Origin: Berberis thunbergii
Lineage: Eukaryota > Streptophyta > Magnoliopsida > Ranunculales > Berberidaceae
Assembly (NCBI GenBank): GCA_003290165.1
Contig: QNQO01000653.1
Location: 496,001 to 560,000, forward strand
Reading direction: 5' to 3'
DNA: 64,000 nt
Under the pieces are notes generated by a model. That model was not told the origin of the DNA, did no database searches, and saw nothing but the letters and a program-made list of their open reading frames with translations. Below, piece by piece: positions 22,535-34,118 of this stretch. The translations under genes and the position numbers were made by a program. Numbering within the stretch: position 1 is the first letter of the stretch; each line of letters opens with the position of its first letter.

Positions 22535-25500
22535 AGGAGTATAGCACATAGGCTGATGTAGACTTTGTAAGAAAGGTTGTATCCGCTATTGGTAGTTTTG
22601 CCATCAAGCTGGAAAAAACAGCTGAATGATGCATAATTGTTCCGCTTGAGCATAAAGATAAAAGTGAACTATGTTATCCATGAGGCTATTAAAGTTAACA
22701 AGGACATATTTAGACGATATCCTAATACATAAGTTAGAAGATTTTTGGTAGCTTCAGTTTTAAATTTATTTTATTTATCTGCAAAGCTTACGTTCTTATA
22801 TTAATTTTTTCAGTTATGAATCCATCATTGCTACTCTGTGAGAGCTTGGACCCCTTAGATGAGCCAGAAGCAAAGGTATTGACATGATAACATCCCTTAC
22901 TTTCTTTCATCCTCCTTTTGTTTGTAATGTGCTTATTTTTCTTATATCTTTATGAAAATTTCTTTTGTTTCCACAGGCTTCAATGATCTGGATAATTGGT
23001 GAATATGCAGAAAGAATTGACAATGCTGACAGCTCCTGGAAAACTTCTTGGAGAGTCTTCCAGAAGAGCCTGCACTTTCAGTTGCTAATTGCAACTGTCG
23101 AATTATTCTTAAGAAGCCAACTCAAGGCCCGCAACAAATGATTCGGGTTCATTTCTTTCTGTTTCATGACTCTTTTCTACTGGCTATATATTGGATGATC
23201 TACTTGAACAGTGTCAAACGTGCATTCTCCTTCCATAACTTTAATACCCTGCCCATTTTTATTTTAATGTCTCCCAAAATTTTAATCTTAGTATTTAGGT
23301 TCATTCAAACAGAGTTTCTTCACTCCTTATTGAATTTGAAAATTGATGCTCTAATGCTAACAAGATTACTCTTTATAAATATCGAACTTCAGTTTTTTGT
23401 TTGATATTGTTATACTTCGTCAGTTTGGTTTGCTATTTGATTGATATGGCATGCAGTATATAAGCCCTCTAGGCATTTTTGTGGAGTAGCTTGGTCCTTT
23501 TGTTATCTTTATGTATTTGATAGGGATCATATTGTTCAATCTTTATAATATGACTTGGTGGTCCTGCGTTTCATACTTGCTTATGTATGAAGCTCTACTG
23601 CGGTGCTATTATCTTGGCATTATATCGTACTCAAGTTATTAGGCACAAGGAAACAGAGTTTGAAACCAGTTTCAGTTCATCTATATTATATGTATGTATG
23701 TATATATATTTTGTTACCAGTGGTTACATATCAGCTTATCTTGGTCATGTATTAAGTGTCATGTATTAGCTTGGTCATGTATTAAGTGTCATGTATTATC
23801 TTGGTCATGTATTAGCTTGGTCCTTTTGTTATCTTTATGTATTTGATAGGGATCATATTGTTCAATCTTTATAATATGACTTGGTGGTCCTGCGTTTCAT
23901 ACTTGCTTATGTATGAAGCTCTACTGCGGTGCTATTATCTTGGCATTATATCGTACTCAAGTTATTAGGCACAAGGAAACAGAGTTTGAAACCAGTTTCA
24001 GTTCATCTATATTATATGTATGTATGTATATATATTTTGTTACCAGTGGTTACATATCAGCTTATCTTGGTCATGTATTAAGTGTCATACCCGAATAAAA
24101 AATAACATTTTGAGTTATAACTTTCTTGCAAGTGAATATAGTATGGAATTCTGCATTTTTTTACTTCTTTGAAATGATGAAATGTTAATAAAGTGATCCT
24201 GGTGCAGTTATCTGATATTTTCTGAAGTTAAAGAAAACATTAAACAAGATGCACTTCCCTGAACTATTTCATCTCAAGAAAGTCTATTATTGTTCCTTGT
24301 ATTTATTGAAATACAGAACCATAAACATCAAAAGAATGATAAAGAAATGACACATTCAGTTTATTCAAAGACCTTGAAGCAAACCAAAGGAAGAGTGATT
24401 GAGATGGCATGATGACATTCAGCTGATGATTTGCAAATACAGCGAAGTAGAATGCTGAAAATAGAAGCCTGCCATTTCATTAGCAGTGCCTTATTGTTAG
24501 AGTTACAGGAGTCAAAATAGCAAGTGACTTGAACAAAATGTAGATGTAGCAAGCAAATTTATAAACTGTTAAGATTAATTATAATATTAGTATTTAAAAT
24601 GTAGATTACTATTAAAATTTAGGGTGTGTTTCTAAAGGAAAGTTCCTATGAAATTTTTTTTTAATTTAATAATCCACAACTTGTCCTAACACAGAAGTTA
24701 AGATTATCCCTTTGCTTAAGCTGCAAAGACTAGTTTTCACTCATATGTTGTTTCTTCAACCAGGCATCAACAGGTTGTTCTGAATAACGCCACGTTGGAG
24801 ACGGACAATCCAGATCTGCATGATCGTGCCTATATATATTGGATCTTTCTTTCGATGGGTCCAGAGGTACGTTATTTAAAGCTCTTGTAGACCCACACTT
24901 CAGAAATCTTGTGGACACTTGCAGGAAGGATCAGTTTACTCATGAAAGGCAAATTGTTTATTTCAGGCGGCAAAAGATGCCGTTTATGCTGAGAAACATG
25001 TCATCAGCGATCATTCCAACCAGCTTGATCCTTCGCTTCTTGATGAGCTTCATGCCAACATTCCTACTCTATTTTCTGTGTATCACAAGCCCCCTGAAGC
25101 ATTTATATATAAGCTGAGTGAAGACTGCAGTACAGAGACCAGAAGATGATGATGAGTATACAGATGGGAGTGAAACCGGATATTCTGAGTCACCTTCTCA
25201 TGCTGCAGAAAGTAGTACAGTACTTCAGCACAATCTGGTTCGAGCCCTGCTCAATATGCGGCAACAAGGGAGCCAGCACCAGCTGTTGTTGCACCTTCAG
25301 CTCCAGTGCCTGACTTACTTGGTGATCTGATGGGCCTGGATAATTCTCGTCCCAGTTGACACCCCAGCAACACCCACGCGGCTGGGCTCTGCACTTTTCC
25401 AAGTGCACTGAAATCATAGCTGATTTTGATTTATTTCATTCATTTGAATGGCACTGACTCTACTGTCCTTGTCATGCAGCCCTCCTTTGCCTATTGTGCT

Positions 25501-26865
25501 ACCATCATCAACTGGTCAAGGTCTACAAATCAGAGCACACTAACGCGGCGTGATGGGCAGATATTTTACAGTACAACATACAGGTTCCGCTTGATGGGTA
25601 GTTCCTGATCCATCCAGTTCAACAAAAATACATTTGGTCTTTGCTGCAGCTGGTCCTCTACAGTTAGTTCAACAATCCTTAATTTTCGATTATCCTTGCT
25701 ATTTGAGTAGCCAACTAATATCAAATTTAAAACTTTGTATCAATGTAGGTCCCACAAGTGCAACCCGGCTCATCAGCAAGGACCCTGTTGCCTATGGTGT
25801 TATCACCGTATACATCTACTGGTCCTCCAAAGTCACTTTTGCAGGTCAGTAAAAATAATCAATAGCCTGGTTGATACTCCAGTAATAAAATTTCTTTGCT
25901 GGTATTCTTATCTGAAGATGGACATATGGAACTAGTAGACTTCCATGATGATGTACGTGTTGGATACTCGTGTTGACACTCACGAATGCTCCATACTTAG
26001 ATCATCAACTTTTTCATATATATTTGAATAGTAAAATCTTATACTAATATACAAACATATTATAAAAAGTTAGTATGGTAGAGTAGCAATATCGTAATGA
26101 ATATGACTAATAGTTCAAAACTTGTTACTTGAAAGTAAATAATATATACCAAAATGAACAAATGTATCGTGTATTGTATTTTTCTGGCTAACGTGCCCAA
26201 CACTTTGTATCCATGTCTTATTACACAAAAAATTCTAGAGAGCCAAGGCCTCTAACGCCAGGGAGGCTCTCTGTGTTGTGTGTTTGTATTCGATTAGTGG
26301 ATTATGAGGATTTCTAGGATGCTGGAGGGTATTGAGGCTCCCTGGAGCCGCATAAAGGACCTTATAGGTTAGTATCCTGGAGTTTCTTTCCCTCGAGTCA
26401 CATAGAGGAAATTACTTGTTTTTTGGGCCCCATGCAAATTGTTAAAGTTGACGTTTTCAGCAGATTTCCTAATTTCATGAACAGGAACATACAAGTTTTC
26501 AGGCTCTAAAGCTTTGTTGTGTGGCTGAAAGTATTTGATCACTTATTTCCTCCATGCAGAATGAAAGTCCCTCCCAGACTCAAATGAGATCACGAAGGAT
26601 TTGCTAGATGTTGTTGTGAACAGTGTGGAAGCCACGCTTGATTGTTTGGCAGCATCAAATATGTTCTTCATTGTGAATAGGAGACATGCAACCCAGGAAG
26701 TTTTGTATCTATCTGCCAAGATGTACAGAGGGATTCGATTACTTCTTGAACTTACTGCTATTGTTGAGATCCCAAGGGTCAAGTGTGCAATCAAGATACC
26801 GAGCCCTAAAATGGGCACCACTTTTTTTTTTCTCAAATCAATGGATGTTGTACTAAAGGGTTAAA
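22535..26865 (+). pseudogene. Beta-adaptin (AP-1/AP-2 large subunit) pseudogene, C-terminal two thirds, introns retained
   Basis: Successive exon-like blocks follow plant beta-adaptin order. 22538-22735: EFKEYST*ADVDFVRKVV and a YPNT-like end. 22815-22877: ESIIATL...DEPEAK. 22978-23140: ASMIWIIGEYAERIDNA then a PEEPA block. 24763-24866: [20 protein letters not shown]. 24965-25140: [19 protein letters not shown] and YHKPPEAF. 25140-25345: [16 protein letters not shown] and a PDLLGDLMGLDN block. 25490-25600: TGQGLQI and RRDGQIFYS. 25630-25665: NTFGLAAAGPLQ. 25748-25846: [15 protein letters not shown]. 26562-26865: the appendage end, with VNSVEATLDCLAASNMFFI and a stop after LKG. Functional relatives sort clathrin-coated vesicle cargo. 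Many stops and frameshifts plus preserved introns show a decayed genomic duplicate, not a retrocopy. Confidence 0.9.
23488..24090 (+). repeat. 326-bp tandem duplication in adaptin pseudogene intron
   Basis: AGCTTGGTCCTTTTGTTATC starts at 23488 and again at 23814. Both units run nearly identically through CTCTACTGCGGTGCTATTAT and TACCAGTGGTTACATATCAG, and between them ATGTATTAGCTTGGTC-like short slippage copies occur (23755-23815). The near identity indicates a recent duplication. Confidence 0.9.
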
Positions 26866-26879
26866 GCTAATGCTTTCGG

Positions 26880-27040
26880 TGTTGCCTGTGGTTGTGGTAG
26901 AGGTGTGCCAAATGGAACCATAGGTCATGGGTTTGAACCCAACCGGCAGTATTTGATGTTTATGGTATTTAATACCAATGTTATAGATGGTTACGGGATC
27001 TTATAAACACCCAACTCGTCTTCCCAAAAAAGAAGTATCA
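26880..27040 (+). repeat. Possible tRNA-derived SINE relic
   Basis: GGGTTTGAACCC at about 26929-26940 looks like a pol III B box, and TGTGGTTGTGGTAGAGG about 42 bp upstream could be an A box. An A-rich stretch follows at about 27028. No target duplication was found, so this is weak. Confidence 0.25.
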
Positions 27041-27228
27041 TTATCCAATTTGTGATTGTTTTCTTTCTTCCATGTACAGCTGGTGCAAGGCTTGTCCAGT
27101 TTGCCAATTGAATGTACTTTGTTGTAATGAGTTGTGGTTATTTACAGTTGCGTATATATATATATTGAAGTGCAGAAAATATAAATCGGACTTATAAATG
27201 TCTTGGTTGGTGAGGGTCGGGTTATTTT

Positions 27229-27330
27229 TGTTGAAACTAGATTACTCTGTGCACAATAAACTCGCACAAATTGGGAGAATGAAGCTTGAACTTTATTGAA
27301 TAATAAACTAACTAAGACTAATGCTTCACA
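27229..27330 (-). repeat. Copia 3' LTR, internally deleted
   Basis: Matches the first part of the partner LTR up to TTGAATAATAA and then its last part (CTAATGCTTCACA), missing about 165 bp. Ends and TSD are intact. Confidence 0.9.
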
Positions 27331-27342
27331 AATTCCTCCCTT
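27331..27342 (-). promoter_or_regulatory. Polypurine tract of copia element
   Basis: AAGGGAGGAATT on the minus strand immediately precedes the 3' LTR. Confidence 0.75.
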
Positions 27343-27368
27343 AAAATGTATTGCGTCGAGCAATCAGT

Positions 27369-28108
27369 TTAACCATCAGGCATTCTGCACAGGCCCAGCA
27401 AGTCCCTCAGCTTCACAAATGCATTCAACTTCAAGGGCTTGGTCGTAATATCTGCAACATGATCTTGCAAATTACAAAACACAAGCTCTACCACACCATC
27501 CTTACACAGATCACGAAGAAAGTGGAATCGTACATCGATGTGTTTGCTTCTTCCATGCATAACAGGATTCTTTGATAATTTAATAGTAGAACTATTGTCA
27601 CAATAAATTATTGTGGACTTACTTTGATTGCAACCAAGCTTTTCAAGAATTCTTCTCATCCATACTCCCTGGCATGCACATGAAGCAGCAGAAATAAATT
27701 CAGCTTCGGTGGTTGAAAGTGTAACCACTGGTTGCTTCTTTGAAGACCAAGCCACCGCTCCATTACTCAACATAAACACGTAGCCTGAAGTACTCTTTCG
27801 ATCATCGACATCTCCTGCATAATCACTGTCTGAGAAGGACACCAATTCCTTGTCACTTTCACCTGCCTTCTTGTAGCAAATTCCTAGTTCAGTTGTTCCC
27901 TTGACATACCTCAGTATCCTCTTTATAGCTTGCATGTGCATCTCTGTTGGCTTCTCCATATATCTACATCAAGCTGCCAACCATTTGCTTGTACTGAGTT
28001 GCATCAACATGATCCCCTTCTTCATCTCTCATAAGCTTGGACCCTGGTTCCTTACAGAGTTGGACTTGTCCATGCCAAACCTTTCTAATACTTCTTGTGC
28101 ATACTTTC
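27369..28108 (-). pseudogene. Copia RT C-terminal end and RNase H
   Basis: The main open stretch (27369-27959) is RNase H: ILRYVKGTTELGICY, FSDSDYAGDVDDRKSTSGY, AWSSKKQPVVTLSTTEAEF, CDNSSTIKLSKNPVMHGRSK and the ADITTKPL end typical of copia. Immediately upstream (27960-28108) is a frame with DATQYKQMVGSLM. About 20 codons normally between GSLxYL and RYMEKPT are missing, and a stop lies at the join. The upstream QRKYAQEVLERFGM segment adjoins the solo LTR insertion. Confidence 0.9.
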
Positions 28109-28656
28109 TGTTGCGCCTTATTGCGGAAGCGGGTAGACACCAACAATTGCACACAAGTACCACAAGGATCCAATCAATTAAATAGAGCAACTAGCAATGA
28201 AAGAAATTAGAGAAAATTAAGAACATACCACAAGAGACACAAGGTTTATGTTGTTCAGCAATTGCCTACGTCCACAGTGAGGTGATTCCACTATATTCAA
28301 GAACAAGGTACAAGAAAATGACAATTCTCACACAATCTCTCAACAAGAGATGAAACAATTTCTGCAATTGTCTTTCTCTATTCCCTGTGCTTCACAGTTT
28401 CTCTACATGGAATCACCTAAACAAAACACCTACAGTTCCTAGAATATATAGGAACAACAGTTTCCTGTTTCGCAACAAATTCATGTTTCCTAGAATTTAT
28501 TTCCTGTTCAAAAAACAGTTTCCAGAAGTCCAAACAGTTTTTCCTATTTCAAACAGGAGTCCAAACAGTTTCCTATTTCACAAAACAGTTATGTTTCCTA
28601 TTCCTGTTTGTGAAACAGTTTCCTGCTTCACAAAACATGTTGTTTCCTGTTTCACA
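28109..28656. mobile_element. Solo LTR nested in the copia RT gene
   Basis: The 548-bp segment begins TGTTGCGCC and ends TTTCACA. It is bounded by the 5-bp duplication CTTTC (28104-28108 and 28657-28661) and interrupts the RT reading frame between QRK and YAQE. It contains several AAACAGTTTCCTxTTtC repeats (28440-28650) and no coding sequence, as expected after LTR-LTR recombination. Family and strand cannot be told. Confidence 0.85.
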
Positions 28657-28664
28657 CTTTCTTT

Positions 28665-28669
<5 letters not shown>

Positions 28670-28696
<27 letters not shown>

Positions 28697-28861
28697 GAAA
28701 GGCAAGCCGGTTTTTTCAGCCTAGGATCCGTAACCTAGTCCCGAGATGCGACCTACGGGTCGAATACCACCCCGAAATAAAGATGCCTCCAGTGGGTCTC
28801 GAAGCAAGGATCTGTGGAACAAGTCCACAAAGCCTTAACCAATCGACCACAGCCCCTTTGG
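28670..28861 (-). mobile_element. tRNA-derived SINE nested at the solo-LTR/copia junction
   Basis: On the minus strand the head GGGGCTGTGGTCGATTGG TTAAGG holds an A-box-like motif, and GCTTCGAGACCC is a B-box-like motif about 35-40 bp later. The element ends in a long A tract (T run at 28670-28696). It is flanked by a 15-bp duplication CACTTTCTTTGACTT (28655-28669 and 28862-28876). The duplicated bases include the last CA of the solo LTR plus its CTTTC duplication, so this insertion came after the LTR. Confidence 0.85.
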
Positions 28862-29580
28862 CACTTTCTTTGACTTAAGAAAATGCCTTCACTGTTTTGA
28901 CAGATTTCAACTCCGAGAAAATACTTCATCTTGCCCAAATCTGTCATATCAAACTCCAATTTCATCGAAGCCTTGAAATTTTCAAACATCCTTTCATCAT
29001 TACCTGTGAAGATCAAGTCATCAACATAGAGACTCACTATCAGTACCTTACCTTCTCCTTGAGATTTAATGAAGAGTGTGTGCTCCATTTGACATCGTTC
29101 AAATCCTGCATGAATGAAGTAGGCTTCAATTCTGCTTTACCAAGCACGAGGGGTCTGCTTCAACCCATACAGTGCCTTTTTCAGCTTGTATACTTTGTGT
29201 TCTTCTCATAGCCTTGAGGCTGCTCAACATACACATCTTCATCTAGCTCCTCATGCAAAAATGCACTTTTCACATCTAATTGATATACACACCACTTTCT
29301 CTGAGCAGCTAGTGCCAAGATCATTCTGATTGTATCCCACCTAGCAACTGGTGCAAACACTTCTGTATAGTCGATACCATATTGTTGAGCATACCCTTTT
29401 GCTACAAGCCGAGCCTTGTACTTGTCAACCTCTATCTCCTTGCTCATTAAGTTTTGTTTTGAAGATCCACTTTACTCCTATCTTCTTGGCACCTTTTGGC
29501 AAATCAGTGAGCTCCCAAGTGCCATTTCCTTCTATTGCACTTATCTTTTTGTCCATGGCCTCTCTCCATTTTAAGCTTCT
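28862..29580 (-). pseudogene. Copia reverse transcriptase, N-terminal and core parts
   Basis: Pieces in three frames: [19 protein letters not shown] and [18 protein letters not shown], then [20 protein letters not shown] (29447-29181); [16 protein letters not shown] followed by an in-frame TAA (about 29130); and SLYVDDLIFTGND, the catalytic YVDD, with MKYFLGVEI (29088-28876). At least two frameshifts (near 29450 and 29190) and one stop break the gene before the nested insertions. Confidence 0.9.
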
Positions 29581-30690
29581 TACTGCATATTCAAATGAGC
29601 ATGGGTCTCCAGAAGAGGTATGTAATGCCAGATTGTTCCTGCCTGATAGTCATGCATCCAGATTGGAGCCCTTCTAGTTCTTGGGTCACGTGGATTGGAT
29701 TCATTTCTTCCAATTGAATCTGATGAGGATGAGCTGACTGCTTGTTTTGCACCTGTCTGCATCTGTTCTTCATCTTCTTCTTCCCTCTCACTATGCTCCT
29801 CACTTTCTACCACTTCATCCTCATCACCCCAATCAAATGCAACCTTCTTTTCTTCAACTTCACTTGTTCCCCAGTCCCATTTGTCATCTTCTTCAAATAC
29901 TACATCACGACTCACTACAATCTTCTTTGTGATTGGATTGTAGAGTCTGTAAGCTTTTGCTTCCTCACTCACACCCAACAACACACACTTAACACTCTTG
30001 TCATCCAATTTGGTCCTTGTAGCATCAGGAATATGCACGTGACCAATGCAGCCAAAGACTCGAAAGAATTCCACATTTGGTTTGATTCCACTCCACACCT
30101 CTTCAGGGGTGTGATCTCCTACAGCCAATGTGGGACTTCGATTGAGAACATGGACACGCCACTTGACTGCCTTGGGCCAAAATTCCTTAGGCATCTTCTT
30201 CTCGGATAACATGTTTCTCACCAAATTCATAATTGTCCTATTTTTCCTCTCAACAACCCCATTTTGCTGAGGGGTATATGCAGCAGTAAACTGCCTCTTA
30301 ACACCATTTGCACTGCAAAACTCATTGAATTCATTTGAAGTGAATTCTCCACCTCTATCTGTGCGTAAACAACACACTAGTGACCCTGACTCCTTCTCAG
30401 CATAGCTCTTGAATCTTTTAAATGTGACAAATGCCTTTGACTTCTCTGATAAGAAGTACACCCAACACTTTCTACTAAGGTCATCAATGAAAGTTATCAG
30501 GTACCTCTTTTTGCTGTTTGATTCAGGTGTCACAGGTCCACGGATATCTGCATGGACTAGCTGCAACTTTTGTGTGGCTCTCCAAAGGCTCTTCTTAGGA
30601 ATAGGATCCCTATGCTGCTTGCCAACTAGACAATTTGGTCACACCTTTGCAGGAGTTTTGAGTAAAGGAAGACCCTTGACCATTTTCTTA
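29580..30690 (-). pseudogene. Copia integrase
   Basis: Core integrase: QLVHADIRGPVTPES and FIDDLSRKCWVYFL (first D region), LRTDRGGEFTSNEFNEFC (second D), YTPQQNGVVERKNRT (catalytic E), then WSGIKPNVEFFRVFGC and an acidic linker (EEDDKWDWG). The zinc-binding end upstream (30566-30690) reads CLVGKQHRDPIP, but the preceding cysteine codon is a TGA. Apart from that stop the integrase core is open for about 328 codons. Confidence 0.9.
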
Positions 30691-32040
30691 TAGTGCAGTT
30701 TCCTTAGCCCCTTGAAACTTAGGTGACCGAATTGATGTTATCACCGCAAACATTCTGTTGGTAGACATTGTTGTTTGCATGATTAAACCTCTTGATGAAT
30801 GGAACACCTTGCACATATCATTTTGAATGAGTATGGCTAATCCCTTTTCCTGCAACTGCCCTATGCTCAATAAATTGTTCTTCAATTCAGGAATGTAAAA
30901 CACTCCACTGATCCTATGTGTCATTCCACCAACATTCAATCTAACGCTCCCTTTTCCCATTACAGCCATCCTGAAATTGTTTCCAAGTTTTATAGACTGC
31001 CTAAATCCTTCATCCAGGTCTAAGAACCACAACTTATTCCCATTCATATGATTACTACAACTAGAATCCAAGAACCATACCTCCTTTCGTTTTGAATTAT
31101 GAAGCTCCACATATGATAGGAGAAGCATTTCCTCTTCTTCATCAAGCTCGGCATAGATGGCAGCTTTCTCCCAATCAGGGCATTCATACTGAAGATGCCC
31201 TAATTTATGACACTTGTAACATTCAATGGTGGCTTTGTTTAGTGGTTGTCTTCCTTGACCTCTTCTTCTCCCTCTATAACCTCCACGACATATGCCTTTC
31301 CCACCAAGTCTATCATCCTCCCTTACATCAGTCCTCTCTCCACTTGTAACCTTCAGAGCATGCTCCTCTTCCTTGTGACCCCTCATTCGTTGTTCATGCA
31401 CCAGTAAGCTGCTCTGCAGTTCATCAATGGTCATGGTTGCAAGGTTGTTTGACTCTTCGATCGAACACACCACATAGTCAAATCGTGATGTCATAGATTG
31501 CAAGATCTTCTCCACTACAACAATCTGTTCCATTCTCTCATTATGTGCCCTTATCTTGTTCACAATGGTGAGAGTCCTTCCGAAATACTCATCAATGCTC
31601 TCTCCTTCCTTCATTCCAAGAATTTCAAACTCCCTCCGAAGAGCTTGCAATTGGGCTCGTTTCACCTTGGTAGATCCTTGATACTTTTGTCTCGTTGACT
31701 CCCAAATACTTTTTGCAGACTCTTTATTCATGATAGTTTTCATGATGGTTCGATCAATAACTTGGAAGAGGTAGTTTTTCACTTTCAAGTCTTTCAATCT
31801 CTGGTCTTCTACGACCTTCCTCTGTGCCTCACTTGTCTCATCACCAGGTGCTACTACAGGTATCCCAACTTCGATCAAACTCCAGTATTCTTTGGATCGA
31901 AAAAAGTTCTCCATCAGCATAGCCCAGTGGTCATAGTGACCATCAAACCTGGGAATTGCAGGTTGAACAAAGTTCCCTTCATTCGACGTCATACTTTGTT
32001 CTTTTCCCCTTGCTTGACAACTCTTTTCCTTTCCCAACAC
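30688..32040 (-). pseudogene. Copia gag and protease
   Basis: About 450 codons. A UBN2-type gag (FDGHYDHWAMLMENFFRSKE, IWESTRQKYQGSTKVKRAQL) precedes a CCHC knuckle CYKCHKLGHLQYEC, then the protease start WFLDSSCSNHM. The usual catalytic triplet is D-[ST]-G; here it reads DSS, a Gly-to-Ser change that would probably kill the protease. The frame ends just before the integrase with the GVFYIPELKNNLLSIGQL block of copia proteases. Confidence 0.9.
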
Positions 32041-32123
32041 TCTTTCTCTCGTGTTTCACTTCCTGTTTTCTCTCAATAAGAGTTCTACAATTCTCAACTT
32101 CTCTAAATCAGGCCCCTGTGATG

Positions 32124-32139
32124 TGGCTCTGATACCACT
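32124..32139 (-). promoter_or_regulatory. Primer-binding site (initiator Met tRNA), copia
   Basis: AGTGGTATCAGAGCCAC on the minus strand lies directly inside the 5' LTR. Confidence 0.85.
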
Positions 32140-32406
32140 TGTTGAAACTAGATTACCCTTTGCACAATGAACTTGCACAAATTGGGAGAATGAAGCTTGA
32201 ACTTTATTGAATAATAAGCTGTGGCTTTTATACAAAGCCTTTTGCATGAAACAAGGAAAGCAAGCAACCCACGTTGAACATAACCCTAAACGTGGTTTAG
32301 AGGTCTAAGACCAATTCAAAGCACTAACAACCCTAACAACATACCCTAAAACCTAGGGCATGCATTACATGCATTATTAACCGAATCCTAAGGCTAATGC
32401 TTCACA
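32140..32406 (-). repeat. Copia 5' LTR (267 bp)
   Basis: Full-length LTR, TGTTGAAAC...GCTTCACA. On the minus strand a TTGTATAAAAGCC block (about 32226-32238) may be the TATA region. Confidence 0.9.
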
Positions 32407-32411
32407 ATTTT

Positions 32412-33255
32412 GTCCCCCTACTTGAAGTTAAGAATGTGTTTGTTAAGACTATTTATCCAACATGCATGTAATATGACAAAAGCTAATAGCTCATTTGGAC
32501 ACCAAATCGAAGAATAATATATCTAAAAGATGCTACAAGTCGCTCAACATAATTAAACTTTTATCGTAACATTTTGAAGTCATTATAAAATGTACTCCTT
32601 GAGGAAGCATGTTAAAATGTTTGTTCAAATTACGCTTTTGTATTTATATTATAATCAAATAATATGTTGGAAAATATTAAGATATTTTATTAAATTCTCG
32701 ATGGAATTTTTTTTTTTTAAATTTGTGAAATGAGATTGCCTTAAGGTTATGCAACTACGCGCCATAATGAAATTTTTTGAGAATTTCTACAACTTGATGA
32801 ACTTAATTACAACTCATTTCAAATCTCTTTTATTGCTTTATAAAATGTTTAGTTTGCAATTTTAATGAACTAAACTAATATTTTAAAATACAGAAGTTTT
32901 TTTTTTTTTTTTTTGGATCAAGTAATATTCATGAGAAATCCAAACTAATTAACCAAGTTAATCCATAAGGGAGAATCCACATAGAATGCATCATATGCAT
33001 GTTAACAAAACTCTGAGAAAGGGATACAAGTTTATTTTTTCAAATTAATTAAAACCACAATGTTGTAACTCATAATTTATATCTTAGCTTACATATCGAT
33101 ATAAACTAAAGTACATATTAATATATTATTTCTCATGTAGTGCACTCTTACTAGATCATATTGTAATCATGTATTTATTGCGATAAGTTATATCATTCTT
33201 TAGGAACGAACCCTATATATTAAGTAAATTACTTACCTATTCTTTTAGCATAATA
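32412..33255. other. AT-rich spacer, nothing recognised
   Basis: Poly-T runs (32710 and 32899) and short frames only. Confidence 0.4.
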
Positions 33256-33263
33256 AAATTAAG

Positions 33264-34050
33264 GAGTTGTTACGTATACCCGACTATTTAACTAGGTTGT
33301 ACCAACTTTTTGTTGCACCGACATTTTCGGATATTTCGACTTTGTTGCACCAACATAAAATATATAACACCGACTTATAATTTTTTTTATCAATAAAAAT
33401 CATTTGGTGGTTAAATTTTCCAATTTATGAGCATTAATTTATTCTTGTCGAAAGAATCAAAGTAAATGTTGTCGATAAAACTAAAGTTCAATGAAGAATT
33501 CTTAACTTTCAAATTTTATACTAACATTAACGAAACACTAACTATTTCATAATTTCTTAAATAAATAGCAGACACTATGGTAGGTTGTATAATAGAAATA
33601 AGAATTATGTCTTAAAAAAATCATATAAAATTACAATGCAAAAAATTCCCTCTTCTTTATGCATCTACTCTGAAGTGTAGAAGAATACATTGTGTTCATC
33701 AACTACACAGGTGTTGAAAATAAATACATATTAGAAATAAATAAATAAATAAATAAATATGTAATTGAGAGCACCAATTTGAATTTTTGTTGCAACTATT
33801 ACAACAAATTAAAAAACGTTTGCATTTAAAATCCAAAAAATCGTACAACCAAAAATTCACAATTGGGATCCTTTGTACAACTACAAAGTCCCGAATTAAC
33901 AACATGAGTATTATTTTTCTCCTGGTAATTAATTAGAGTCATTTTAAGGTTACGAAAATGTGGTTGTGTGTACCAAGCAATTTTTAAAAACTAAATCTAA
34001 AAAAATGAAGTTGGGGACATCGAGCCAAAAAGCCGGGTACATGTAGCAAT
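33264..34050. mobile_element. TIR element A of the GTTGCTAC...ACCCGAC family
   Basis: The left end GGAGTTGTTACGTATACCCG and the right end (reverse complement GGATTGCTACATGTACCCG) form an imperfect terminal inverted repeat of about 30 bp. Interior phrases TTATCAATAAAAATCATTTG and TTTGTTGCACCAAC are shared with element B next door. No coding capacity. A target duplication could not be fixed, so the superfamily is undecided. Confidence 0.5.
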
Positions 34051-34118
34051 CCTCTCAAAATAATTACAAAAGAAAAGTAATAAAAAGGTTAGGATTTTGC
34101 TAAAAATTTTTTTATGGT

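Larger units (their letters stand above)
27229..32406 (-). mobile_element. Ty1/copia LTR retrotransposon, defective, with nested insertions
   Basis: The LTRs are 32140-32406 (5', 267 bp) and 27229-27330 (3', 102 bp after an internal deletion). Both start TGTTGAAACTAGATTA and end GCTTCACA, and are flanked by the target duplication ATTTT (27224-27228 and 32407-32411). The order gag, protease, integrase, RT, RNase H on the minus strand is diagnostic of copia. The iMet primer site adjoins the right LTR and a polypurine tract adjoins the left. Stops, frameshifts and two nested elements (28109-28656 and 28670-28861) make it non-functional. Confidence 0.95.

Noticed and set aside
23587..24098. Two identical 60-codon proteins
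   Set aside because: They arise from the 326-bp tandem duplication in an adaptin pseudogene intron.
26880..27040. A tRNA gene (B-box-like GGGTTTGAACCC)
   Set aside because: No cloverleaf can be drawn with acceptor and anticodon arms; at most a SINE relic.
28387..28698. Plus-strand Phe-rich 103-codon frame
   Set aside because: It lies entirely within the solo LTR and the T tract of the SINE.
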